A stretch of 38,935 bases of DNA. Source: Ruminococcus sp. Lineage in GTDB: Bacteria > Bacillota > Clostridia > Oscillospirales > Ruminococcaceae. The position numbers and the translations under genes are program-made. Below, piece after piece: positions 1 to 8,070 of this stretch. The stretch is taken from the NCBI GenBank assembly GCA_024403935.1, contig JAKSQV010000012.1:1-38935 (forward strand), given 5' to 3'. Under the pieces are notes generated by a model. That model saw nothing but the letters and a program-made list of their open reading frames with translations, did not search any database and had not been told where the DNA came from. The first letter of the stretch is position 1, and every line of letters starts with the position of its first letter.

Positions 1-99
1 AATCTGATGATACTCTTCAATAAAAATTCTTTACTTCATATTCTGATTTATCTTAATGACAACTCCCAGTTTGCCGAACTGATAAAAATTTTCCTTTAA
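1..99 (+). CDS. Possible 3' end of an unidentified gene (partial)
   Basis: Frame 1 is open from the first base to a TAA at 97-99, giving about 32 residues ending in SQFAELIKIFL. The other two forward frames and the reverse frames close quickly. The stretch is much more AT-rich than the genes that follow. A strong hairpin follows at 126-150, as expected after a gene end. The piece is too short to assign a family, and chance openness in AT-rich intergenic DNA is possible. Confidence 0.3.
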   Translation, partial: NLMILFNKNSLLHILIYLNDNSQFAELIKIFL

Positions 100-125
100 C
101 ATACTTGCTGACACACAAACACAAT

Positions 126-150
126 GCCCCGAAGCAGAATGCTTCGGGGC
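126..150 (-). terminator. Hairpin terminator of the RING/zinc-ribbon gene, perhaps bidirectional
   Basis: A perfect 10-bp stem, GCCCCGAAGC pairing with GCTTCGGGGC, encloses the loop AGAAT. It lies just beyond the stop codon of the minus-strand gene, and the minus strand continues into a T-rich run (ATTGTGTTTGTG). It could also end a plus-strand gene entering from the left, since AAATCTTTT follows on that side. Confidence 0.7.
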
Positions 151-168
151 AAATCTTTTGGTGTCCTT

Positions 169-1110
169 TTATATCACGTTCACAAGCAGCAGGTATGTTC
201 CGTACAATGAAAGGAATGTCAGTGCTATCATCATTATCACCAGAAGCACCGAATTGAGCACTCTCACGCCGCCTACCGCATATATCTCCTCACGTTTGAG
301 CTCTCCGTGAGCGTGCAGCCTGAGCTTCTTCAGCGTTCTCAGAACATAGCGGTAGTACAGCTTGTTGCTGAACAGGCAGAAAGCAATGCGTATCAGCATA
401 TCCGCCACATTGCAGGCATCCACGAGCTCCGAAAGGAGATGCCTGTTGTCGTATATCCTTTGGACAATTTCCGCCGGAAAGATAGAATAGCTCGTCTCAA
501 GCCCTTCGGCAACGAAGTAGCTCACCATCAGCGGTATTGAAAGCAGAATTGTCAGGAGCAGTGATACCACAGCCCAGAACCACATTCTTCTGTTTGCAAA
601 ATAAACAGGCCGCAATATGAAGCTCAGCAGATTGAAGGAGATACTGCGTCCCGTATCCTTCATCCTCTTGAATATCGGGATATAATAAATAGTGTTCGTC
701 TGTACGAAGTCTGCTACGTCCTTCAGCGGCGAACCACCCATGTCCTCCTCGGGATTGAAGCCGAGATACGGTCTGGGTACGCCGTAATAGGCATTTCCGT
801 TTTCATCTTCTTCCACGATGTCAGTGAGGTCTGCACCGCATCTCACGCAGGTCTCTGCTTCAATGCTGTTCGGGAAGTGGCACGCCGGGCACACTACGAA
901 TTTCTTCACTTCTGTTTTAGCAGCCTCATCCGATGCGGCAGAGCTTTCCCAGCTCTTGTCAGTGCCGTGGAGCACTTCATTCGCACATTTTTTCTCAGCC
1001 ATGTAGCAGGCTCTGTGGTGCGGCGAGCCGCACTCAGGACAGACAACGATGTCATCACCGTCAGCAAAGACTTCTCCGCAGGCAGCACATTTTTCACCGA
1101 TAAAGTCCAT
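169..1110 (-). CDS. RING-type/zinc-ribbon integral membrane protein
   Basis: A 313-residue protein with two metal-binding modules and a membrane region. Residues 8-45 hold CAAC, CPEC, HHRAC and a further Cys in the spacing of the prokaryotic RING finger family 1. Residues 73-95 form a zinc ribbon (CPAC...CVRC). After a soluble linker, hydrophobic segments near 175-200, 235-250 and 285-313 suggest several membrane spans, in the style of DUF2628-like proteins. The start is ATG at 1110, preceded by GGAGGG and by a promoter at 1164-1192. The gene appears monocistronic. The partner or substrate is unknown. The zinc modules probably bind protein or stabilise the fold; E3-ligase activity should not be assumed in a bacterium. 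Confidence 0.8.
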   Translation of the reverse strand: MDFIGEKCAACGEVFADGDDIVVCPECGSPHHRACYMAEKKCANEVLHGTDKSWESSAASDEAAKTEVKKFVVCPACHFPNSIEAETCVRCGADLTDIVEEDENGNAYYGVPRPYLGFNPEEDMGGSPLKDVADFVQTNTIYYIPIFKRMKDTGRSISFNLLSFILRPVYFANRRMWFWAVVSLLLTILLSIPLMVSYFVAEGLETSYSIFPAEIVQRIYDNRHLLSELVDACNVADMLIRIAFCLFSNKLYYRYVLRTLKKLRLHAHGELKREEIYAVGGVRVLNSVLLVIMMIALTFLSLYGTYLLLVNVI

Positions 1111-1163
1111 TTTTCATCCCTCCTGTCCATATCACCGAACATACTTGAAATCATCATACATCT

Positions 1164-1192
1164 ATTATACCACAAAAAAACATATTTAGCAA
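1164..1192 (-). promoter_or_regulatory. Sigma-A-type promoter for the RING/zinc-ribbon gene
   Basis: On the minus strand, TTGCTA (1187-1192) is followed after 17 bases by TATAAT (1164-1169). The first ATG lies about 55 bases downstream, behind GGAGGG. Confidence 0.7.
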
Positions 1193-1242
1193 CACATTTT
1201 ACACATTAAGTTGCGGTGCTGCCGCAGCCCTGTCCGCTCCGC

Positions 1243-1270
1243 ACAAAACCTCCGCTTTCTCCATATAATG
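1243..1270 (+). promoter_or_regulatory. Candidate sigma-K-like sporulation promoter for dpaAB
   Basis: An AC dinucleotide at 1243-1244 is followed after 17 bases by CATATAATG (1262-1270). This approximates the mother-cell sigma-K pattern (AC, 16-17 bases, CATAnnnTA), with one mismatch at the end. The Bacillus counterpart operon spoVF is sigma-K dependent. The element is short and degenerate, so this is only suggestive. Confidence 0.25.
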
Positions 1271-1387
1271 TTATGTCAGGCTCGTTTTGCCATTCAAGGC
1301 AAAGCAGCAGACATCAATGTACAGAGATTGCCGTTCCTGCAACGGCAGCTCCGAACCTACTGTGCCACAGGCAGAATGGAGAATACT

Positions 1388-2233
1388 ATGAAAAAAGAAA
1401 TGAAAATACTTATCGCAGGCGGCGATATGCGGCAGATATACTGTGCCGGGCGGCTTGCGCTGAGATACAGTACGTCAATTGCAGGCTTTGATGCCGCAGG
1501 ATTCTCAGAGCCGTTCCCTGCTGTCGGAAGCTGCGGCTGCGCAGTTCTTCCCGTACAGATGCCTGACTCTGACGGAAATATCCCTGCCCCGTTCGGAGCT
1601 CCGCTCTCTGCTTCGGCGGTCGCATCCGCTGTCAGGGACGGCGGCATCATCTTCACCGGACGCACCGACTCGCGTCTTTGTGAGCTGTTCCCACGGCAAA
1701 GGCTCATCAGCTATCTTGAATGTGAGGAGCTTCTGCTGCGGAACGCTGTCCTCACAGCAGAGGGAGCAGTACAGCTCGCGCTGGAGCGACTTGATACCGC
1801 ACTGTGCGGACTTCCTGTACTCATTGTCGGCCTCGGAAGGATAGGCTCTGCTCTTGTTCCAATACTCCGCGGCTTCGGAGCAGAGGTCACTGCGGCTGTA
1901 CGGAGTCCCGAAGCGGAAGCAAAAGCTGATAAGCTCGGCATCGGACATATTCGGACAGACAGCATCAGCGGGGACTTTGCTCTTGTATTCAATACTGCTC
2001 CCGCAACTGTTTTCACGCTTGAAAATATCAGCAGATTCAACAAGAGAACGCTCTTCATCGAGCTTGCCTCAGACTCGGGCGGCTTTGACAAGGCTTCCTC
2101 TGAAAGTCTCGGTCAGCGGCTTATCCGCGCAGGAGGGCTTCCGGGGAAGACTGCTCCCGTGACCGCAGGTGAGATAATCGCCGATGCTGTGACAGCACTT
2201 ATTGAAGAAGGAGGCGGCTGCTGTGAAAACTGA
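1388..2233 (+). CDS. dpaA: Dipicolinate synthase subunit A
   Basis: DpaA (SpoVFA) acts with DpaB to form dipicolinic acid, the calcium-chelating spore-core solute, from the product of dihydrodipicolinate synthase. The 281-residue protein begins with a conserved N-terminal block (ILIAGGDMRQ, then YCAGRLA) and has a nucleotide-binding Rossmann turn, VLIVGLGRIGSAL, near residue 145. The start chosen is ATG 1388, six bases after GGAG. The open frame continues upstream to 1211, but that extension is Cys/Arg-rich, has no ribosome site and resembles leader DNA. The stop overlaps the dpaB start by 11 bases, so the subunits are co-translated. The genes imply sporulation capacity; expression was not assessed. 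Confidence 0.9.
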   Translation: MKKEMKILIAGGDMRQIYCAGRLALRYSTSIAGFDAAGFSEPFPAVGSCGCAVLPVQMPDSDGNIPAPFGAPLSASAVASAVRDGGIIFTGRTDSRLCELFPRQRLISYLECEELLLRNAVLTAEGAVQLALERLDTALCGLPVLIVGLGRIGSALVPILRGFGAEVTAAVRSPEAEAKADKLGIGHIRTDSISGDFALVFNTAPATVFTLENISRFNKRTLFIELASDSGGFDKASSESLGQRLIRAGGLPGKTAPVTAGEIIADAVTALIEEGGGCCEN

Positions 2234-2819
2234 CTTCAGCGGTGTCAGGATAGGCTATGTGATGACAGGCTCATTCTGTACATTCGGGAAAAGCTTTGCA
2301 CAGGCGGAACGGCTGCGCGATATGGGCGCGGAGCTGATACCCGTGATGTCGGAACGTTCCGCTTCCTTCTCGACGCGCTTCGGTACGAGTTCCGAGAACA
2401 TCGCACGCCTTTCGGAAATATGCGGACGTGAGGTCATCGCCGATATTACTGCTGCCGAGCCCATAGGTCCGAAGGATATGACGGATATTATGGTCGTTGC
2501 GCCGTGTACATCGAATACAGCGGCAAAGCTTGCAGCAGGCATCACTGACAGTGCCGCGACTATGGCAGTAAAATCGCATCTTCGGAGTGGAAAGCCCGTC
2601 GTGCTCGCGATAGCCTCAAACGACTCGCTGCTCGCCTCAGCAAAGAATATCGGTGAGCTTTTCAACCGCAGAAACTACTACTTCGTCCCCATGCTTCAGG
2701 ACGACATCGAAAAGAAGCCTGCTTCGCTCGTGGCAGAATTCAGGCTGCTGCCCGAAGCAGTTGATGCTGCTCTGCACGGCATACAGCTTCGCCCGATCAT
2801 CTATCACAGTACACCGTAA
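2223..2819 (+). CDS. dpaB: Dipicolinate synthase subunit B (flavoprotein family)
   Basis: This is the second subunit of dipicolinate synthase (DpaB/SpoVFB), a member of the flavoprotein (UbiX/PPC decarboxylase-like) fold family. The protein has 198 residues. It shows the N-terminal GYVMTGSFCTF segment, the central MVVAPCTSNTAAKLA motif and a closing VPMLQDD segment that are typical of DpaB. The start is GTG 2223, eight bases after a perfect AAGGAGG at 2208-2214. A TTG at 2202 is in frame but lies upstream of this site. The reading frame overlaps dpaA by 11 bases. No convincing terminator separates it from the groES promoter about 100 bases on, so read-through is possible. Confidence 0.92.
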   Translation: MKTDFSGVRIGYVMTGSFCTFGKSFAQAERLRDMGAELIPVMSERSASFSTRFGTSSENIARLSEICGREVIADITAAEPIGPKDMTDIMVVAPCTSNTAAKLAAGITDSAATMAVKSHLRSGKPVVLAIASNDSLLASAKNIGELFNRRNYYFVPMLQDDIEKKPASLVAEFRLLPEAVDAALHGIQLRPIIYHSTP

Positions 2820-2915
2820 CAAAAGGCACACGCGCGGAACGAGCTGCGAATCGGTGTCGTATATCAACATTTCGCCGCGATATTTGTGCACAATCACAAA
2901 GTTTCCGTATATGTC

Positions 2916-2943
2916 TTGATTTCTCAGAAAAAGGTGGTAAAAT
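2916..2943 (+). promoter_or_regulatory. groESL promoter
   Basis: TTGATT (2916-2921), a 16-base spacer and TAAAAT (2938-2943). An overlapping TATAAT at 2943-2948 is an alternative -10 but would give a 21-base spacer. The CIRCE operator begins immediately downstream, around the transcription start. Confidence 0.65.
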
Positions 2944-2947
2944 ATAA

Positions 2948-2974
2948 TTAGCACTCCGAGAAAGAGAGTGCTAA
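2948..2974 (+). promoter_or_regulatory. CIRCE operator (HrcA binding site)
   Basis: TTAGCACTC at 2948-2956, a nine-base spacer, and GAGTGCTAA at 2966-2974: an exact match to the consensus inverted repeat. CIRCE is bound by the HrcA repressor, whose activity depends on GroEL, giving feedback control of heat-shock expression. hrcA itself is not in the window. Confidence 0.97.
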
Positions 2975-3280
<306 letters not shown>

Positions 3281-3335
3281 GCACCAAAGATACAGCCGCG
3301 GAGCTCTTTCCATGCTGTGCGGCATCATGTAATGA

Positions 3336-4991
<1,656 letters not shown>

Positions 4992-5018
4992 TGATATAAT
5001 TCCCGGATCAAAATAAAA

Positions 5019-5046
5019 GGCGGAGCCGATCGGCTCCGCCTTTTTT
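5019..5046 (+). terminator. Bidirectional terminator between groEL and the ABC permease gene
   Basis: A 22-base perfect palindrome at 5019-5040 (GGCGGAGCC at its left arm, GGCTCCGCC at its right) is followed by six T. AAAA precedes it, so the minus strand also ends in a T run. It serves the convergent groEL and ABC permease genes. Confidence 0.95.
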
Positions 5047-5052
5047 GCTGTT

Positions 5053-6381
5053 TTATTCTTCGCTCTTGTTGTTCTTTTTGAACTTTGACTTCTGTCCGAA
5101 GTTGAGTGATGCTGTAAGTATCTTATCCGACTTGAACAGCCTTATTGCAAAGAACATACATATAATGAACACCGCGAACTGGTAGACAAGTCCGCCGAAG
5201 AAGACAGTCATATTGCCGAACATGATGTTATTGACCGCTGAGAATGTATGTGTGAACGGTATCACGTACACAATGAGTCTTACTGCTGTCGGAAGTGTAT
5301 TGATGTCCGAAAGCATGGAGATGAGATAAGGCACCATAGCCATTATCATCATCGGCATCATCATTGTCTGTGACTGCTTGGTATCGTTTACCAGTGCACC
5401 GAGCATGAGCGAAACTGAAAGGCATATCATTATCGTAAGGAAAAGCTGTGCGCCGATGAGAATGTAATCGGCTGCTCCGAGTGTAAGTCCGAGTCTTTCA
5501 AGTGCTTCATCCACCGAGATATACTCTCCGATAAGCTGTCCTGAAAGCTCTTCGCTAACGCTGTCCGTAGCTCCCGACATGAACGCAGAGAAGCCGAACA
5601 TATATACAACAGCATTGAGCAGTGCCATTATTGCTGCTGCAAGCATTTTCGCGCCGAGTATAGCCGTTCTTGAAACAGGAGCAGAAAGCAGTGTTTCAAG
5701 CGTCTTGTCGATCTTTTCGTTGCTGATAGCTCCCATGAGCATATTCGATGTGAACATTATGAGTATGAACACTATAACAGGAAGGATCATATTCTTTGTC
5801 ATTATGCTGCTCATAATATTCATGCTTGACACAGGAGCGGACTTGTCCTTGACAACTGTCTGCTCTGTGACAGCAACAGGATTATCCATAAGTGCGACCT
5901 GCTCGGCAGAAAGACCTGCCTGAGATGCTACCATTGAGGATATGCACTCGGATATGAGCTGTACTGCGCCTGTGTTGCCGTTTGTCACGTTGGACATGGC
6001 GGCTGCGGACTTCATTCCCGCTATGCTAATAAGCTCCGGACGCTCACCTTTTTCAAGCTTCTCGGTGAAGCCCTCAGGAATGATGACAAGGGATTCGGTG
6101 TCAGCATCCTTGAGGATGGCTGAATAATCGTCGCCTGATGTGCTTACTGTCTTGAGCGTTGCACCGCTCTCCTCAAGTACATTGGCAAGCTGCTTGGTGA
6201 ACTCCGTATCATCACGGTCGCTGAGCGTGATCGTGTACTCGTTCTCGACAGCTTCCTTTATCGTATCCTTCATGAGGTTGCCCATGAATACGAGCAGCAG
6301 TGATATGGCAACAAGGCTGACAATGGTCTGCACTGTGATAAGCTCACTGAGCTCCTTTTTCAACAGATTAAAGAATTTCAT
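5053..6381 (-). CDS. ABC-2-type export permease (NatB-like)
   Basis: A 442-residue integral membrane protein. The first span is at about residues 15-35. A large external domain of about 150 residues follows. Five or six spans then fill 195-420, including MILPVIVFILIMF and LIVYVIPFTHTF. This topology matches ABC-2 permeases of the NatB/YhaP group. The conserved EKIDKTLETLLSAPVSR segment lies between spans. It overlaps the upstream ATPase gene by 14 bases, so the two form one exporter. The start is ATG 6381. The substrate cannot be read from sequence; family members export sodium ions, peptides or drugs. Confidence 0.88.
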   Translation of the reverse strand: MKFFNLLKKELSELITVQTIVSLVAISLLLVFMGNLMKDTIKEAVENEYTITLSDRDDTEFTKQLANVLEESGATLKTVSTSGDDYSAILKDADTESLVIIPEGFTEKLEKGERPELISIAGMKSAAAMSNVTNGNTGAVQLISECISSMVASQAGLSAEQVALMDNPVAVTEQTVVKDKSAPVSSMNIMSSIMTKNMILPVIVFILIMFTSNMLMGAISNEKIDKTLETLLSAPVSRTAILGAKMLAAAIMALLNAVVYMFGFSAFMSGATDSVSEELSGQLIGEYISVDEALERLGLTLGAADYILIGAQLFLTIMICLSVSLMLGALVNDTKQSQTMMMPMMIMAMVPYLISMLSDINTLPTAVRLIVYVIPFTHTFSAVNNIMFGNMTVFFGGLVYQFAVFIICMFFAIRLFKSDKILTASLNFGQKSKFKKNNKSEE

Positions 6382-7108
6382 TGCCGTTCACCACCCTTTC
6401 AAATACTTCCTCAAGGTTCGCAGCACCGTAACGCTCCTTAAGCTCGTCTGCTCTGCCTGACACAAGAAGGTGTCCCTTTGAGATTATGCCCACGCGGTCG
6501 GACACAAACTCTATCTCAAGCATATTGTGTGACGACAGCAGGAAGGGCATCCCCTCCTCTGCGGCAAGCTTCTTTATCATCTTGCGTATCTCGATGGCAT
6601 TCAGCACGTCAAGACCGCTCGTAGGCTCGTCGAGAATAGCGAGCTTCGGCTCGGTCATAACAGCACGCGCGAGCAGGAGCTTTCTTATCATGCCGCGGCT
6701 GTATGAACCGATCTTGTCCTTCAGCCTTTCTCCGAGCCCGCAGATCCTCTCTGCGCGCTCAACGCAGCGGTTTATGGTGTCGATATCAGTCGAGAATAGT
6801 CCTGCCATAAAGCGCAGGTAATTCTTGCCCGTCATATTCTTGTACGCACCTGCCTCATCGGGAAGGTAGGTTATGCACTCGCGTACCTTTGCGGCATCCT
6901 TGATGATGCTGTGTCCTGCAAGCAGTGCATCACCGGATGTAGGCGTAAGGAGCGTCGAGATCATGCGGATAGTAGTAGTCTTACCGGCACCGTTAGGACC
7001 GATGAGAGCAAATATCTCGCCCTTTTCGATGTCGAAGCTGACTTTGTCCGCAGCAAGCACTTTTGTGTACTGCTTGGACAGTTCCTTGACTTCAAGCACT
7101 TTTTCCAT
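6368..7108 (-). CDS. ABC exporter ATP-binding protein (NatA-like)
   Basis: A 246-residue ATPase that should energise the adjacent permease. Walker A is GPNGAGKTTT (about residue 38), the signature region is YSRGMIRKLLLARA, Walker B is LAILDEPTSGLD, and the H-loop is LLSSHN. The signature is the degenerate form common in exporter ATPases. The start is ATG 7108 with TGGAGGG upstream. An in-frame extension to 7171 overlaps the promoter and is rejected. The ORF runs into the permease gene by 14 bases. It has its own promoter at 7143-7171, so it can be expressed apart from the xre gene ahead of it. Confidence 0.93.
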   Translation of the reverse strand: MEKVLEVKELSKQYTKVLAADKVSFDIEKGEIFALIGPNGAGKTTTIRMISTLLTPTSGDALLAGHSIIKDAAKVRECITYLPDEAGAYKNMTGKNYLRFMAGLFSTDIDTINRCVERAERICGLGERLKDKIGSYSRGMIRKLLLARAVMTEPKLAILDEPTSGLDVLNAIEIRKMIKKLAAEEGMPFLLSSHNMLEIEFVSDRVGIISKGHLLVSGRADELKERYGAANLEEVFERVVNGNEIL

Positions 7109-7142
7109 AATTTGTATCCCTCCAGGTATAAAAGATAAAAAT

Positions 7143-7171
7143 ATTATAACATAAGATAATTGATCATGCAA
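7143..7171 (-). promoter_or_regulatory. Promoter of the ABC exporter operon
   Basis: On the minus strand, TTGCAT (7166-7171), a 17-base spacer and TATAAT (7143-7148). It sits in the 70-base gap between the xre stop and the ATPase start. Confidence 0.7.
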
Positions 7172-7178
7172 GATGTTA

Positions 7179-7385
7179 TCAGAAGAAAAACAGTTCCTCG
7201 AATTTTCTGTCGAGTGCTATGCAGAGTATCAGTGCAAGCTTTGCTGACGGCTGATACTGTCCCGTCTCTATTGAGCTGATAGTGTTGCGCGACACGCCGA
7301 CCGTCTCAGCAAGCTGTGCCTGCGAGAGCTTCGCCTCCGTGCGGACTTCCTTCAGCCTATTGCGGAGAATGAGTTTATCGTCCAT
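7179..7385 (-). CDS. Small Xre-family transcriptional regulator
   Basis: A 68-residue DNA-binding protein made almost entirely of one Cro/C1-type helix-turn-helix. The helices are clear in LSQAQLAETVGVSRNTISSIE, followed by the family-typical TGQYQPSAKLALILCIALD and a short FEELFFF tail. The start is ATG 7385, four bases after the stop of the upstream membrane-protein gene, so the two are translated together. A longer frame up to 7436 lies inside that neighbour. Such short regulators usually repress their own operon; the inverted repeat at 7764-7802 is the probable operator. The adjacent ABC exporter may be a further target. Confidence 0.92.
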   Translation of the reverse strand: MDDKLILRNRLKEVRTEAKLSQAQLAETVGVSRNTISSIETGQYQPSAKLALILCIALDRKFEELFFF

Positions 7386-7389
7386 AGGC

Positions 7390-7707
7390 TTACCTTTGAA
7401 ACAGTTCGGTAAAATACAGATATGCCATAACCACACCTATAATTGCCATGATGACAGCGGTAAAGAGATTTCGCTTTGATCTTGTCCGTATAAAAATGTA
7501 AATGTCATACGCTACACGCATAACACAGAATATCAGCCAGCAGCCGCTGTTGTAGTGATCTGCAACTATCTCCTCTACAAGCAGGAGCACTGCACAGGCC
7601 AGACCGCCCACAATATATGCGATACTTCCTGCGGAATCGTATATGTGCTTTTCATATTCCGAATTGTGTTCACTTCGGCTCTTTTCAAGAATTTCATTTC
7701 TGTTCAT
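7390..7707 (-). CDS. DUF6442-like small membrane protein
   Basis: A 105-residue protein with a charged N-terminal helix (residues 1-28, MNRNEILEKSRSEHNSEYEK) and three hydrophobic segments at about 29-50, 55-75 and 82-102. The size, layout and position beside a small Xre regulator match proteins grouped as DUF6442, whose function is unknown. The start is ATG 7707, preceded by AAGGAGGACT. The in-frame extension to 7845 runs through the promoter and operator and is not coding. Together with the regulator it may form a membrane-signal/repressor unit; that is inference. Confidence 0.8.
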   Translation of the reverse strand: MNRNEILEKSRSEHNSEYEKHIYDSAGSIAYIVGGLACAVLLLVEEIVADHYNSGCWLIFCVMRVAYDIYIFIRTRSKRNLFTAVIMAIIGVVMAYLYFTELFQR

Positions 7708-7752
7708 AATAGTCCTCCTTTGCCAAGCTGGCTTTGCATTCAGTGTATTTGT

Positions 7753-7781
7753 ATTATAGCATTGCAAAGTTCGCTTGTCAA
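7753..7781 (-). promoter_or_regulatory. Consensus promoter of the DUF6442-xre operon
   Basis: On the minus strand, TTGACA (7776-7781), exactly 17 bases, then TATAAT (7753-7758): both hexamers are perfect. Such a strong promoter would normally need a repressor, which fits the operator overlapping its -35. Confidence 0.92.
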
Positions 7782-7802
7782 TACCTGCCAAGCAAACTTT
7801 GC
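7764..7802. promoter_or_regulatory. Inverted-repeat operator, probable Xre binding site
   Basis: GCAAAGTTCGCTTG (7764-7777) and CAAGCAAACTTTGC (7789-7802) are inverted repeats with 13 of 14 positions matching and an 11-base spacer. They bracket the -35 hexamer of the operon's promoter, so a bound dimer or tetramer would exclude RNA polymerase. Related GCAAAG-like words occur on both sides (about 7732-7739 and 7811-7818). Confidence 0.75.
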
Positions 7803-7901
7803 AAATTCGGCACTTTGCACAAAGATACAGTTCACTATTCTGCACATCTGCATAACAACTGTGTACAATAACATTCAGCCTTTTCTATACGGTATTTTTT
7901 C

Positions 7902-7930
7902 TTGACAGTACTTTATAAATTTGTTATACT
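7902..7930 (+). promoter_or_regulatory. Promoter of the 12-kb glycan-uptake operon
   Basis: TTGACA (7902-7907), a 17-base spacer and TATACT (7925-7930). Transcription should begin near 7937, leaving a leader of about 130 bases. Confidence 0.8.
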
Positions 7931-7936
7931 AATTTA

Positions 7937-8070
7937 TAAGGATTTATGCAGTTCGGCAAGACTGCTTCATATATCGACAGGCTTTAGGCAGCCTGCCGCA
8001 CACGGAAACCGTGCTGTTCTGCGCCCTCTTTGCAGAACAAGCCACTTACACTCATGAAAGGCGGATAAAA
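7937..8070 (+). promoter_or_regulatory. Structured 5' leader of the glycan-uptake operon
   Basis: The untranslated leader contains two clear stem-loops: CACGG-AAA-CCGTG at 8001-8013, and TGTTCTGC (8015-8022) pairing with GCAGAACA (8032-8039). A further possible stem lies around GGCTTTAGGCAGCC upstream. Neither of the two is followed by a T run, so they are not simple terminators. They match no riboswitch class I recognise. They may affect mRNA stability or access to the ribosome site at 8057-8064. Confidence 0.4.

Noticed and set aside
877-1209. A 110-codon plus-strand frame opposite the RING/zinc-ribbon gene
   Set aside because: It crosses the minus-strand promoter and start region, and its peptide is low-quality shadow sequence.
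7708-7845. N-terminal extension of the DUF6442-like protein
   Set aside because: It would translate through the perfect promoter and the inverted-repeat operator; AAGGAGG precedes ATG 7707.
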